A stretch of 64,000 nucleotides of DNA from Clostridium luticellarii. Its GTDB lineage: Bacteria; Bacillota; Clostridia; Clostridiales; Clostridiaceae. Shown here piece by piece: positions 48,517 to 56,982 of this stretch (position 1 is the first letter of the stretch; each line of letters opens with the position of its first letter). The stretch spans positions 17,438 to 81,437 of the forward strand of contig NZ_PVXP01000010.1 of NCBI RefSeq assembly GCF_002995845.1, given 5' to 3'. The position numbers were made by a program, and so were the translations under genes. Below the pieces are notes generated by a model. The model had not been told where the DNA came from, made no database searches, and saw nothing but the letters and a program-made list of their open reading frames with translations.

Positions 48517-48996
48517 TTATTTATACTTTTGCTCTTGACTATCAACACCTGCATACAACCTGGTAATCATAGTGTAAAACAAATGGATTTCTTCATCAGA
48601 ATACTCATGAAACAAGCTATTGAGTTTTTCATTGTGAAAATAAAAAACTTCCTCAAAATAGCTATCACCTTTTTCCGTTAGCTGAATTGAGGTGTTTCGC
48701 TTATTAACAGGATTTTTCCGAATGGTTATAAAACCTTTTTTCTCCAGTGATGCAGCCAATTTCTTTATATTTTGTCTGGAGGAACCTGACAATTTCCCCA
48801 AGTGAGTAAAGGTGGTTTTACCAGTTGTATGTTTTATCATCACAAGCAGCATAAATTGTTTCAATGTAAGAAATGGATCGGCTTTATCAAAAATTGTCTG
48901 CAGACGATTTTGCAAAATAAATATACTCGCAAAGATACCACGTGTTTCTTTTTCCCGCTCACCGCTATAATTTTTAATCATATCATCAATCTGCAT
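48517..48996 (-). CDS. MarR family regulator
   Basis: 159 aa. Winged HTH at residues 58-105 (TTFTHLGKLSGSSRQNIKKL, ASLEKKGFITIRKNP, then NKRNTSIQLTEKG as the wing). It is divergent from a membrane-protein gene, with two palindromes in the 123-bp gap, one of 40 bp. MarR proteins typically repress such a divergent pair and release on binding a phenolic, lipid or oxidant. The ligand is unknown. Confidence 0.9.
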   Translation of the reverse strand: MQIDDMIKNYSGEREKETRGIFASIFILQNRLQTIFDKADPFLTLKQFMLLVMIKHTTGKTTFTHLGKLSGSSRQNIKKLAASLEKKGFITIRKNPVNKRNTSIQLTEKGDSYFEEVFYFHNEKLNSLFHEYSDEEIHLFYTMITRLYAGVDSQEQKYK

Positions 48997-49036
48997 AACG
49001 TTTTCCCTTTCATTAACAAAAACTTATCCATTATAT

Positions 49037-49087
49037 CCATTTACATTATAGTAACTAGTTGCTATAATGTAAATGGTAACTAGTTAC
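49037..49087. promoter_or_regulatory. Two adjacent MarR-type operators
   Basis: 49037-49076 is a 40-bp palindrome with a single mismatched pair (arms CCATTTACATTATAG and CTATAATGTAAATGG around TAACTAGTTG). It runs into a second perfect palindrome GTAACTAGTTAC at 49076-49087. Both share the core AACTAGTT. They occupy the promoter space of both divergent genes. Confidence 0.75.
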
Positions 49088-49119
49088 TATATTGATGTCA
49101 TACATCAAGGAGGGCTGTA

Positions 49120-50011
49120 ATGAAGATGAATAAAACAAGCAACTTATTGGTGATTTTCATTATCATCTTAGCATCAATTGCTTCTGCATATGGTTTTTTT
49201 TCAAATAATGCTATCAATGAAAATCAAACAATTCAGACTATTCATAATGAAACCGTCAGGCTTTATGGGAAAGGATTATATCATAATGAATCAGTATCTA
49301 TGGCAGCACAAGTAAGAGCTCAAGACGTTGTTACACTAGTCTTTGCCATTCCCCTACTGCTGGTTTCGTTGATTCTGAACAAGAGGTCCCTCAAAGGAAA
49401 ATTGTTGTTGGTAGGAACATTAGGTTATTTTCTATACACCTATATGAGCTATTCGTTTTTAGCAATATACAACAATTTCTTTCTGATTTATGTGTTACTG
49501 ATGTCACTGTCGTTTTTTTGCATTTATAATCAATATTACTTCACAGCAACTGCAGAATTTGGAGAAATGCTTTTCAGCCGCCATGCCCAGTAAGCCTGTT
49601 GGAATTTTCATCATCGTTATCGGCATTATTATAAGTTTGATGTGGTTAGGCAGAATCGTTCCCACCATTGGTAATAATACTGTGAATGGTTTGGAGCATT
49701 ATACTACTTTCGTTATTCAAGCAATGGACTTAGGAATTGTCCTTCCAGTGACTGTAGTAAGTGGTGTTTTGCTATTGCGAAAGAAAAGTTTAGGTTACTT
49801 GCTTGCCCCAATCATTATCATTAAGGGCATAACATTACTGTTAGCTATTGATGTGATGGCTATTTCCATGGCAATTAGCGGTGTTTCAGTTTCGCCGATT
49901 GAATTAATTTTATTTCCATTATTTACCGTAATATTTGCTGTGATTTTGTGGATAATATTAAAAAATTTTAAATCAATAGATAATACTTGCACATATAAAG
50001 AAACGATTTAG
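49120..50011 (+). pseudogene. Polytopic membrane protein, split by a frameshift in a T7 run
   Basis: The ATG at 49120 (AAGGAGGG) starts a 157-codon frame ending at 49593; a second frame from about 49520 to 50011 continues the same protein: dropping one T from the T7 run at 49513-49519 joins YVLLMSLSFF directly to AFIINITSQQLQNLEKCFSA and MPSKPVGIFIIVIGI. The joined product is about 296 aa with some eight membrane helices, the size of an uncharacterised family of small-solute-like membrane proteins in Firmicutes. Without the repair the first half ends in a false tail. It is divergent from and probably controlled by the MarR gene. A sequencing error or phase variation are alternatives to a true pseudogene. 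Confidence 0.7.
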
Positions 50012-50309
50012 TTAAATCAAAGCATTTTCATAGCCTTTTAGCACAAACTCTCTCAATGCCGCATTCAAAATTACGCTCCGTCTCTGCAGTTCTAAATCCA
50101 GCAATTTTATAAGCATGCAATGTCCCCCTTTTTTTATCTGTCAGGTAAATAAATTATATCATTATTTACCTGACAGATTAAAACTCCCTTGGTTATAAAG
50201 AACTCCAGGACTTTTCTGAGAGTTAACATATATTTCTATATTATTATTCTAACACATACTAACCGGACAAAATGAATTATTAAAATCAATACTTTCAAAA
50301 CTTAGGCAC

Positions 50310-51647
50310 TTAAATTTCATCCAGGGATTTTTGTTTTGTTTCAACTCCTAACACAGCAATAATAAATGCCACTACTACAAGTATGCATCCAAGTACTATA
50401 AAAACAGTCCTGGTATCATAGTTTTTAAGTATCCATGCTACTCCATAAGGACTGAATATAGTTGCCAGCCTTCCTACTGCATTACAAAATCCTGAGCCTC
50501 TAAGTCTTATGTCTGTGGGAAACAATTCCGGAACATAAATGGCAAGGCCAAGTGTAAGAAGTATATATATAATTACAGTGAGGAAAAAACCCATAGTCAA
50601 TATTACAGTCATAGTATTTTGTGAAGCATATGCATATCCAAGTGCTCCTGCTGCAAGCATAAATATAGTAAGGCACCATTTACGCCCTAATTTATCTACA
50701 ATAAAACTCCCAATTAACGCTCCAAGAGGTGCACCTATCATCATTATAGTTGTATATCCCAATGATTTAGAAACATTTATGCCTTTTCTCAAGAAAAATG
50801 TAGGTGCCCAGCTTACAAAAGTATATATCAAAGTATTTATTGCAATCAGCACTACACAACCTACAATAGTTCTCGAGATCATATTTTTACTGAATAAATC
50901 ACTAAACTTCCCCGATTCTTTATCATGTTCCTTCCTTATGACATTAGGTTGTGCTATGGAATTATCAGCCTCCTTCTCTGCTTCATGGTAAAATATATTT
51001 ACAACATGCTGTGCATCTTCTTCCATTCCTTTGGATTCATACCATCTTGGGGATTCAGGCATACTTTTTCTCATATACCATACAATTACGGAAAATACAC
51101 CTACAAATACAAACATCCATCTCCAGCCAAACCGTGGTATTATAAGATATCCCAGAAATGCAGCCGCCGGTGTAGAAACGTTCGTTATAAGCGAAAGCAT
51201 GGACATCCACTTTCCCCTGGTTTTTGAAGGCACAAATTCTGCAAGCAGTGCATATCCTGTAACAATTTCAGCACCGAGTCCAATTCCCATTATTCCCCTG
51301 CAGACTATTAAAAAAATCATATTTGGGGAAAATGCAGCTACAAGAGATGCTCCACCAAATATCAAAAGGTTCAGCTGATAAGAAAATTTACGTCCAAAAC
51401 TGTCTCCTAAAAATCCAGTAATAAGTGACCCTATCAAAAGTCCTAAAAAAGTTACAGAAATAAAAGCAGCATTTAAGCTTATGCTTGACCATCCACTTTT
51501 TAACAGCACACCTAAAACTCCACCTGCCAGATATACATCAAATCCATCTAAAAATATTCCAAGACCGATGAGCCATAAAATTTTATAGTGTAATTTGGAT
51601 ATTGGAACATAATCCATTTTTTCAGAAATATAATTGACTTCTTCCAT
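50310..51647 (-). CDS. MFS transporter (sugar porter/AAHS-like), T-box controlled
   Basis: 445 aa, 12 helices. Signatures GDSFGRKFSYQL after helix 2, DKLGRKWCLTI after helix 8 and VPELFPTDIRLRGSGFCNAV near helix 10, as in aromatic-acid and sugar-porter type MFS carriers. TGGAGGTATTTTA precedes the ATG. Its leader carries two complete T-box elements, so expression rises when a particular tRNA is uncharged; that marks it as an importer of an amino acid or an amino-acid precursor. The tRNA specificity is discussed under the T-boxes. Confidence 0.88.
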   Translation of the reverse strand: MEEVNYISEKMDYVPISKLHYKILWLIGLGIFLDGFDVYLAGGVLGVLLKSGWSSISLNAAFISVTFLGLLIGSLITGFLGDSFGRKFSYQLNLLIFGGASLVAAFSPNMIFLIVCRGIMGIGLGAEIVTGYALLAEFVPSKTRGKWMSMLSLITNVSTPAAAFLGYLIIPRFGWRWMFVFVGVFSVIVWYMRKSMPESPRWYESKGMEEDAQHVVNIFYHEAEKEADNSIAQPNVIRKEHDKESGKFSDLFSKNMISRTIVGCVVLIAINTLIYTFVSWAPTFFLRKGINVSKSLGYTTIMMIGAPLGALIGSFIVDKLGRKWCLTIFMLAAGALGYAYASQNTMTVILTMGFFLTVIIYILLTLGLAIYVPELFPTDIRLRGSGFCNAVGRLATIFSPYGVAWILKNYDTRTVFIVLGCILVVVAFIIAVLGVETKQKSLDEI

Positions 51648-51727
51648 TAAAATACCTCCATTTAGTAAACAAAAATTTAATATATAATTTCACTGGCCAG
51701 TAAAAATTATTTTCTAAAAACAAGCAT

Positions 51728-51955
51728 AAAAAATAGACCTTTCCATGGGGCGAAAGGTCTATCGCGGTACCACCCAAATTTATAACTTGAATATTTTAAC
51801 GGCGTCACTGCCGGCAGAATCCTACTAATTTTCAGATTGCAGTTTAAGGGTGAGTTTCAATACAGTATAAATGTGCTTTTTCACCATGGGCACTCTCTTT
51901 AAAAGTATATCTGTATTTACTTATCCCTGGCATTACTTTTACAATATTAAGTTTT
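51728..51955 (-). ncRNA. T-box leader 2 (proximal)
   Basis: The minus strand shows a complete T-box: AAAGAGAGTGCCC in Stem I, specifier-loop strand TGAAACTCA between pairing ATACAG/CTGTAT and AGGG/CCCT, T-box sequence GGGTGGTACCGCG (51775-51763) and terminator ATAGACCTTTC/GAAAGGTCTAT followed by TTTTT. The specifier is most likely CUC (Leu), being followed by a purine, though ACU (Thr) is one base out of register. Confidence 0.9.
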
Positions 51956-51963
51956 CATCAAAA

Positions 51964-52185
51964 TAAAAAAGCGGTATTGTTTCTCTTGGAGCGAGAAACA
52001 ATACCGCGGTACCATCCAAATTTTTTTCTTTATAAAATAACGGATTCACCCGATACAGTCTACTTGTATTTCAACCGATAACTCAAGGACGAGTTTTCAA
52101 TACATGAGTATTGTGAATTTACAGCAAACATCACTCTCTTTAAATATCATATATTTACTTGATTCCTGTCATAGTTCTTAAATTT
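51964..52185 (-). ncRNA. T-box leader 1 (distal)
   Basis: A second complete T-box upstream of the first: AAAGAGAGTGATG, specifier-loop strand TGAAAACTCG between ATATATG/CATGTAT and AGGA/TCCT, T-box GGATGGTACCGCGG (52017-52004) and a long terminator GCGGTATTGTTTCTC/GAGAAACAATACCGC followed by TTTTTT. Aligned on the codon plus following purine, the specifier is again CUC (Leu), with ACU (Thr) as alternative. Confidence 0.9.
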
Positions 52186-52293
52186 AATTTTTTCTAAATT
52201 ATAGTACTAATCTTATATATTGTCAAGATTTAGATTTGATGAGGGTAGCTGTAATTTGTATATATTTACAGATTAATGCTACACCATATATAT

Positions 52294-52557
52294 CTACTTC
52301 CAATCTGATATATTATATTTAGCCAATAATTCCCGTGATAATTTCATGCCTTCATCTGTAATTGCTACAGACTTAGAACGATGGCTCCCCTGCCGGATAT
52401 AATCTTCCTTATCCAGTTCATTAATAATGTCGAAATCATATCCCTTCCAAGCCATATCCAAATCTGATCCAAAATAATCACGTTCCTTAAATCTTGTTAA
52501 ATACATCAACAGCATGGTCAATTCTTTAACTGCTTTCTTCGGATTAGTCTTATCCAT
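52294..52557 (-). CDS. DUF6429 family protein
   Basis: 87 aa: KAVKELTMLLMYLTRFKERD, MAWKGYDFDIINELDKEDYI, then SHRSKSVAITDEGMKLSREL. It matches a small family often found beside pRiA4b ORF-3 type genes and mobile elements, and looks like a winged-helix fold. Function unknown. It follows the pRiA4b-like gene by 70 nt. Confidence 0.75.
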   Translation of the reverse strand: MDKTNPKKAVKELTMLLMYLTRFKERDYFGSDLDMAWKGYDFDIINELDKEDYIRQGSHRSKSVAITDEGMKLSRELLAKYNISDWK

Positions 52558-52627
52558 AATAAAATCTCTTCTCTCCGTGGTAAAATTACAATTTCATTGT
52601 TATACAATTTTTATGCCCATCATCATA

Positions 52628-53677
52628 CTACAATATCCTTTTATTGGCAATCTTTTTTTCACTCCAGCCAAGTCTCTTTGACCAAGCACGAAGCTCATTA
52701 CTTTCTACCTTGTCTTCACTTTCATAAACAGTCCCTAAAAAATTAGCAAATCCACTTAGTCCACCTACATCATCAATCAAAAAAACTCCATCTTTATAAA
52801 TACAAACCGGCCTATGCTCATTCAGCACAGTATCATTTGCACAGACAATCTCTTCATGCGAAACAAGCCCGCCTTTAATCAGGTCTCTGTAATTGTCTTT
52901 CTTAGTTATGATAATAGTCCAATTATCCCCAAAATCATATTTATAAATGAGCTCCTTTGCTACCGGAAACAACCTTTTTTCACCAAGCAGTTCATGTTTA
53001 CCTGCTAAAATCTTGCTAACTTCCAATCTCTCCAACAAGTTTTTTGTTCCACCCTCAATGATAATAGAAGAATTCATTTCTTCAAGAGTCAACTCAATCA
53101 AAGGAGCTTTACGCAAAATTTTAATCTCCTTGCCCTCAGCCTTTTTAGTCCGTTCTATGTAATCTTTAAATGACTCCCTAACATCAATCATCTTAAAATC
53201 ATCCATGAGCCGCTGCACATCTCTTTTAGCAATTTCCGGATGCTCCAGTTTTCCGCCATAAAAATACGGTCCAATATATTTCTTCTTAATCCATGCACTT
53301 ATACTGCCTTTTTTATAATCATCATCCCAGAAAATATCTCCCTCTGATTCGGACGGAGGCTGAAATAAAATTCCCACTAAATCCGACCAGCCTTTAACAG
53401 TGCCACTGGTCAGTTTTTGATATATTTCTTCCGGTAGATGAAAACTGCGTAAGTGTGAATTTCTCCAGCCATAAAGTTTTTGTATTGTATAGTGTAGATT
53501 ATGAAGCGGCATATCAGATGGTATAAGAATATCTCTGCATATGGACTTCCCCGTAGAAGATTCTCCATATCTTTTAAGCATTATTTTCTGGTATTCCGTC
53601 AGGTATTCATCTTTCAATTCCAAATGAAGATGAACCGATGTGATTTCTTCTTTATCACCTCTTATTTTGTTTTTCAT
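52628..53677 (-). CDS. pRiA4b ORF-3-like protein
   Basis: 349 aa from the ATG at 53677 (AAGGAGGACAAA just upstream); the frame open 18 codons earlier is unsupported. N-terminal DILIPSDMPLHNLHYTIQKL and YGWRNSHLRSFHL, then, near the C-terminus, YKYDFGDNWTIIITKKDN and LIDDVGGLSGFANFLG, the signature of plasmid pRiA4b ORF-3 family proteins. The family is found on plasmids, insertion elements and genomic islands; its role is unknown. With DUF6429 it probably forms a two-gene mobile-associated unit. Confidence 0.85.
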   Translation of the reverse strand: MKNKIRGDKEEITSVHLHLELKDEYLTEYQKIMLKRYGESSTGKSICRDILIPSDMPLHNLHYTIQKLYGWRNSHLRSFHLPEEIYQKLTSGTVKGWSDLVGILFQPPSESEGDIFWDDDYKKGSISAWIKKKYIGPYFYGGKLEHPEIAKRDVQRLMDDFKMIDVRESFKDYIERTKKAEGKEIKILRKAPLIELTLEEMNSSIIIEGGTKNLLERLEVSKILAGKHELLGEKRLFPVAKELIYKYDFGDNWTIIITKKDNYRDLIKGGLVSHEEIVCANDTVLNEHRPVCIYKDGVFLIDDVGGLSGFANFLGTVYESEDKVESNELRAWSKRLGWSEKKIANKRIL

Positions 53678-53733
53678 TTTGTCCTCCTTCCCAATTATCT
53701 TTATTTTTAACTTTGAACCACCATATGCCATTC

Positions 53734-53749
53734 TGCATTACATAATGCA
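53734..53749. promoter_or_regulatory. Palindrome upstream of pRiA4b-like gene
   Basis: TGCATTACATAATGCA: two 7-bp arms around CA, about 57 bp before the start. It may be an operator. Confidence 0.35.
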
Positions 53750-53855
53750 TCCATTCACTGCTTTTATCAAATATTCTACCCTTGTTATCAATACAACACA
53801 CTCCACGTATCAGTAGACAAGCTATAGATATAATTATGCAGAAATATTAGCTTTT

Positions 53856-54113
53856 TTATTGCAGAATCTTTCTACTCCAATTGGGAATTGTATTTCTTTT
53901 CCATTTAACTGTTCCGTTGCATATATAGGCTGCGTATTTAAATTCATTTGTATTATCATATATATTTATTTCATTACATATACCCAGTATCTTTTTTAAA
54001 TTATTCAATGATTAATAGTATCTTCTTTCTATATCTCTCTCATAATAAATAGATCTATATATGGATGTTTTTCCGGCACCATTTACTCCTGCGAATATAG
54101 TATAAATAGCCAT
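53856..54113 (-). pseudogene. Zeta-toxin-like kinase with internal deletion and stop
   Basis: One frame of 86 codons. It starts MAIYTIFAGVNGAGKTSIYR with an intact Walker A, then after SIYYERDIERRYY meets TAA (54016-54014), and continues in the same frame SLNNLKKILGICNEINIYDN, TNEFKYAAYICNGTVKWKRN to a TAA at 53856. The second part is the C-terminus of the same family; the central part of roughly 120 residues with the catalytic Asp is missing. The ATG overlaps the antitoxin stop (TAATG). Confidence 0.75.
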
Positions 54114-54286
54114 TACTCTTTACCTATCACCTTTTTTTGCTCTCTTTGAAGCACTAAATCCGATAAAGCAGCATAAAAATCTTGTTCTTCTTTTGTCTTT
54201 GATTTTTTAAACAGTTCTTTTAAATCCTCATATGAATACCTAAGAAACTGCTTATACAAACTACTTTGCTGATTTATTTTTTCCAT
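54113..54286 (-). CDS. Small antitoxin-like protein (partner of zeta-like toxin)
   Basis: 57 aa: MEKINQQSSLYKQFLRYSYE, DLKELFKKSKTKEEQDFYAA, LSDLVLQREQKKVIGKE. Highly charged and helical, AAGGGGAATCGTT before the ATG, and its stop overlaps the start of the zeta-like gene, the normal layout of an antitoxin-toxin pair. The gene is intact though the toxin is not. The first nine codons and upstream region are duplicated at 60.1-60.3 kb. Antitoxin function is inferred from position. Confidence 0.6.
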   Translation of the reverse strand: MEKINQQSSLYKQFLRYSYEDLKELFKKSKTKEEQDFYAALSDLVLQREQKKVIGKE

Positions 54287-54455
54287 AACGATTCCCCTTC
54301 GATAAATATATCTTTATACTATATTGTACCCTAATATAGTGCTCCCATAAATAGCTGTACTTAACTGAATTTAAATTTTCAGGAATCTCACCTTTCTTTA
54401 TTAAAGAGCAATAACTTCTTCAACCATTTTGGCACATGCTTAACTTTTTTATTTT
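54259..54455. repeat. Direct repeat, copy 1 (~195 bp)
   Basis: Starts inside the antitoxin gene (codon 9) and runs upstream through its promoter region. It is about 90% identical by eye to 60109-60301 in the same orientation, including the phrase TATATTGTACCCTAATATAG and AATTTAAATTTTCAGGAATC. This copy is attached to the intact small gene. The 54456-54488 stretch holds nothing else. Confidence 0.85.
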
Positions 54456-54488
54456 TAGATACAGACTTTAATTAAATAGTAAATAAAC

Positions 54489-55220
54489 TTAATCGTTTTT
54501 AAGTTTCTCTTTTAAAGAATTCAACATTTTCATTTTCTCACTGTCACCTTTTACATCTGGATGATATTTTTTTGCAAGTTTAGTAAATCCTGCTTTAAGC
54601 AGTTCCTTAAAAAGTTCACTTTCCTCCGCTGTCAGATGATAAGGATTAGAATTCCTCTGCTTGTTAATTTCTTTCCATCCTTGAGATTTGTAAAATCTTT
54701 TAGCCTCATTATATGTATTGAAATTTGTATTGTAGTTATAGTTGATTATATTTACATACCATTTTTTGAAATGCTCTTCATCATTGAAATTTTCATCATA
54801 TTCTTCTTCATAATATATCATATACTTTATAATCTCATTTTCTTTTTCCTTACGCAAATGCAACCTATACTGGTTTTTAGTGAAATTATCTTTGAACTCA
54901 TACTCATAAAAATCCTCAACTGACTCTATTACCATTCGCTCAAAAGACTTTTTCTGTACATTCAACTTATCTTGTACCTTATCAAATACCTTAAATTCTT
55001 CTAAAAGACTCATTATGTCATACCTATAAAACGATGAATCCCCAGTCTCCTCAGCATGGAATATTTCTTTCTCATCAAAATCAAACAGATGTATTTTGTT
55101 CCCATTGTCAGAGCAATAATCCACTGAGTACTTGTTTCGATACCCTTTTAAATATTTGCTGATTTTTACACACATAATCATTACCGCTCCCAAAACTACT
55201 ATTGCCTTAAAACTAGCCAA
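54489..55220 (-). CDS. Membrane-anchored protein with C-terminal J-domain-like segment
   Basis: About 243 aa from a TTG at 55220 with no clear ribosome site; the start is uncertain and the frame is open upstream to an in-frame stop. Residues 1-22 are hydrophobic (ASFKAIVVLGAVMIMCVKIS), the middle is acidic and rich in Tyr and Phe, and the end reads LLKAGFTKLAKKYHPDVKGD then SEKMKMLNSLKEKLKN, with the HPD motif of DnaJ J-domains. It may recruit Hsp70 to the membrane or be a phage/mobile-element protein. I do not recognise the middle region. Confidence 0.65.
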   Translation of the reverse strand: MASFKAIVVLGAVMIMCVKISKYLKGYRNKYSVDYCSDNGNKIHLFDFDEKEIFHAEETGDSSFYRYDIMSLLEEFKVFDKVQDKLNVQKKSFERMVIESVEDFYEYEFKDNFTKNQYRLHLRKEKENEIIKYMIYYEEEYDENFNDEEHFKKWYVNIINYNYNTNFNTYNEAKRFYKSQGWKEINKQRNSNPYHLTAEESELFKELLKAGFTKLAKKYHPDVKGDSEKMKMLNSLKEKLKND

Positions 55221-55396
55221 TAGTTTTGAATCTGCTATAACTAATTTCAGTATATCATGAAATTTAATAGAGTTAAATATTTAAAATTTTTGAATATAAA
55301 TCATATAATTATTGATTCTCTATATTACATTATTCCTGCCCGGGCATAAAAGCGCATCATTTTATCAACTCAAATCATTTTAATTCTAGGTAATAA

Positions 55397-55431
55397 AAAA
55401 TCAGCTTATATAACTACAACAAGCCGATTTT
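55397..55431. terminator. Terminator-like hairpin
   Basis: AAATCAGCTT and AAGCCGATTTT can pair (one mismatch) over a 12-nt loop, ending in a T-run on the plus strand and a preceding A-run that gives a T-run on the minus strand. It lies just before the DinJ fragment. Confidence 0.4.
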
Positions 55432-55435
55432 AGGA

Positions 55436-55580
55436 ATGTTTTTAAGACAAGTTGTACTGCAACGCGGTATTCCATTTGAAATAAAACTGCCTGCAAATGC
55501 TCCGACTGTCTTTGGTTCACTTACCAAAAAACAATTTGATACTGAAATTAACAAATGTATGGACGATATAAAGAATAGAA
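55436..55580 (+). pseudogene. RelB/DinJ-type antitoxin C-terminal fragment
   Basis: MFLRQVVLQRGIPFEIKLPA and LTKKQFDTEINKCMDDIKN match the second half of RelB/DinJ antitoxins (FLRQVV-x-GIPFE signature). The ribbon-helix-helix N-terminus is gone and no toxin gene follows; instead, a strong terminator comes 10 nt after. The frame runs on to 55732 but the tail is not homologous. Confidence 0.65.
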
Positions 55581-55590
55581 TATTAATTCT

Positions 55591-55624
55591 CAAAAGCATC
55601 TATCGAAAGATAGGTGCTTTTCTT
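55591..55624 (+). terminator. Intrinsic terminator after DinJ fragment
   Basis: AAAAGCATCTATC, loop GAAA, GATAGGTGCTTTTCTT: 13-bp stem with one G-T pair ending in a T-run. It would end transcription of the former antitoxin unit. Confidence 0.75.
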
Positions 55625-55733
55625 ATGCCAATTTTTAGGAAAGGACATGAATACTTATGGGAATACTACCCAGCCTTTCCTGATCACAGGATAATCCGGG
55701 AGTCAAACACCGACCCATTGCTCTTGGTATAAA

Positions 55734-56552
55734 CTATTTCAACTCAATCAACTTGTCAAGAATTTGTTTTGTCAAATCCTTTTGTTGTGCCGCTGTTAAA
55801 TTGGTTGAAGTTCTGATCACAACTGTTCCATGTACTTCGTGAGAACCAGAATTAAACATTTCTGCTCCATCAAACGCTGCTAGGTAAGCATTACGAGTTT
55901 CTGCATCTTTCTTAGTTGGATAGACTTCAATACATCCACCTGCATCAGTTCCTTTATCAACAATATCTCTGCCATCCACTTCTTCAGTCACATCTTTGTC
56001 AGTAAAATAAACTGCAGCGGTATATCCACCTTGTTTGTTAAGATTACCGTTCGGATCATTATTTTCTGTTACTGCTTGCGTTCCTGTGATTGAAGATACT
56101 TCCTTCAATCTTTGAATTACAAAATCGCTTGTTGGATTTGTAATTTGCTTAAGCTGCTTCACGCTGTTTTCAAATGCTTCACTAGCTGATTTCAATTCAC
56201 TAATTTGTGTTGAATAGTCAATTGGCTTTTCTAATTCTTTGGTAGCTTTTTCGATTGCATCAGTCTTTTTAGGAACTTCGGGAACAGATACTAATGCTTT
56301 CTTGGCACTGTTATCAGCTGATTTTAGCTTACCTAATGCCGATGTATCATAAGCTTCTTTCTTAGAATTTATCAACTTTTCAGAATTATCAATCGATGTT
56401 TGCAGTTCCTTATTTTTTGCTTCAACTTTTTTCTTTGCAGTATCAAACTGAGTAACGGCTTTTTCATGTGGTGAATATACCTCAAAGTAATAACCACAAC
56501 CGCCTGCAGCAATAACCAATAATGTGATAATCCCAATAATAGCTTTTTTCAT
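55734..56552 (-). CDS. Membrane-anchored or exported protein with coiled coil, unknown function
   Basis: 272 aa from the ATG at 56552 (GGAAGTGAACAAA upstream). N-terminal MKKAIIGIITLLVIAAGGCG is a signal-like helix followed by Cys in AAGGC, a possible lipoprotein site. Residues 35-150 are Lys/Glu-rich coiled coil; the C-terminal 100 residues (YTAAVYFTDKDVTEEVDGRD, VYPTKKDAETRNAYLAAFD) look like a small globular domain found in Gram-positive surface or prophage-associated proteins. Its codon use and sequence resemble lactobacillus/enterococcal mobile genes more than its neighbours, suggesting transfer. Function unknown. Confidence 0.75.
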   Translation of the reverse strand: MKKAIIGIITLLVIAAGGCGYYFEVYSPHEKAVTQFDTAKKKVEAKNKELQTSIDNSEKLINSKKEAYDTSALGKLKSADNSAKKALVSVPEVPKKTDAIEKATKELEKPIDYSTQISELKSASEAFENSVKQLKQITNPTSDFVIQRLKEVSSITGTQAVTENNDPNGNLNKQGGYTAAVYFTDKDVTEEVDGRDIVDKGTDAGGCIEVYPTKKDAETRNAYLAAFDGAEMFNSGSHEVHGTVVIRTSTNLTAAQQKDLTKQILDKLIELK

Positions 56553-56837
56553 TTTGTTCACTTCCGTTTTTTTGTCCATATCCTCATAATTCACGCCACA
56601 CACCCCTGTCCTCAGCATTTATATATTATATTTTCTATTATATACATTCATACTGACATAGACTGTCAGCAACAATAAAATTACCTATATGTAAAAACAA
56701 AAAAGCCAATTAAGATGATTGTTCGCCTTAACCGACTCTTGAATTTCATTATTCAATTACAACCTCTTAAAAGCTTCTAAAATTAACTTGAAAGATATAG
56801 CAATTTTTAGAGTATATAATAAACCTACACTAATAAG

Positions 56838-56876
56838 AGCACAGCTACTAAAGTCTTCCTGCTGTGCTTTTTAATG
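56838..56876 (+). terminator. Intrinsic terminator in the 56.6-57.0 kb gap
   Basis: AGCACAGC pairs with GCTGTGCT across a 15-nt loop and is followed by TTTTTAA. The gap 56619-56982 has no gene; apart from this and the cfr terminator it contains AT-rich sequence and the small palindrome TGACATAGACTGTCA near 56652. Confidence 0.55.
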
Positions 56877-56929
56877 AAATTATCATATCCACACGTATTT
56901 TGATAGAAAGTCAACACTTAAAAATTAGC

Positions 56930-56957
56930 CCTCTTTTTTAATTGAGAGGGCTTATTC
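56930..56957 (-). terminator. Terminator of the ABC-F/cfr unit
   Basis: On the minus strand AGCCCTC pairs with GAGGGCT over a 12-nt A-rich loop and is followed by AATTTTTAAG, 26 nt past the cfr-like stop codon. Confidence 0.75.
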
Positions 56958-56982
56958 TTAGAATAATATTTTCGAACCAACA

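Noticed and set aside
50539..51378. Overlapping plus-strand frames of 100-150 codons
   Set aside because: They are antisense to the MFS transporter and lack starts with ribosome sites.
55581..55732. C-terminal continuation of the DinJ fragment
   Set aside because: Beyond about 55580 the translation crosses a strong terminator hairpin and shows no family resemblance.
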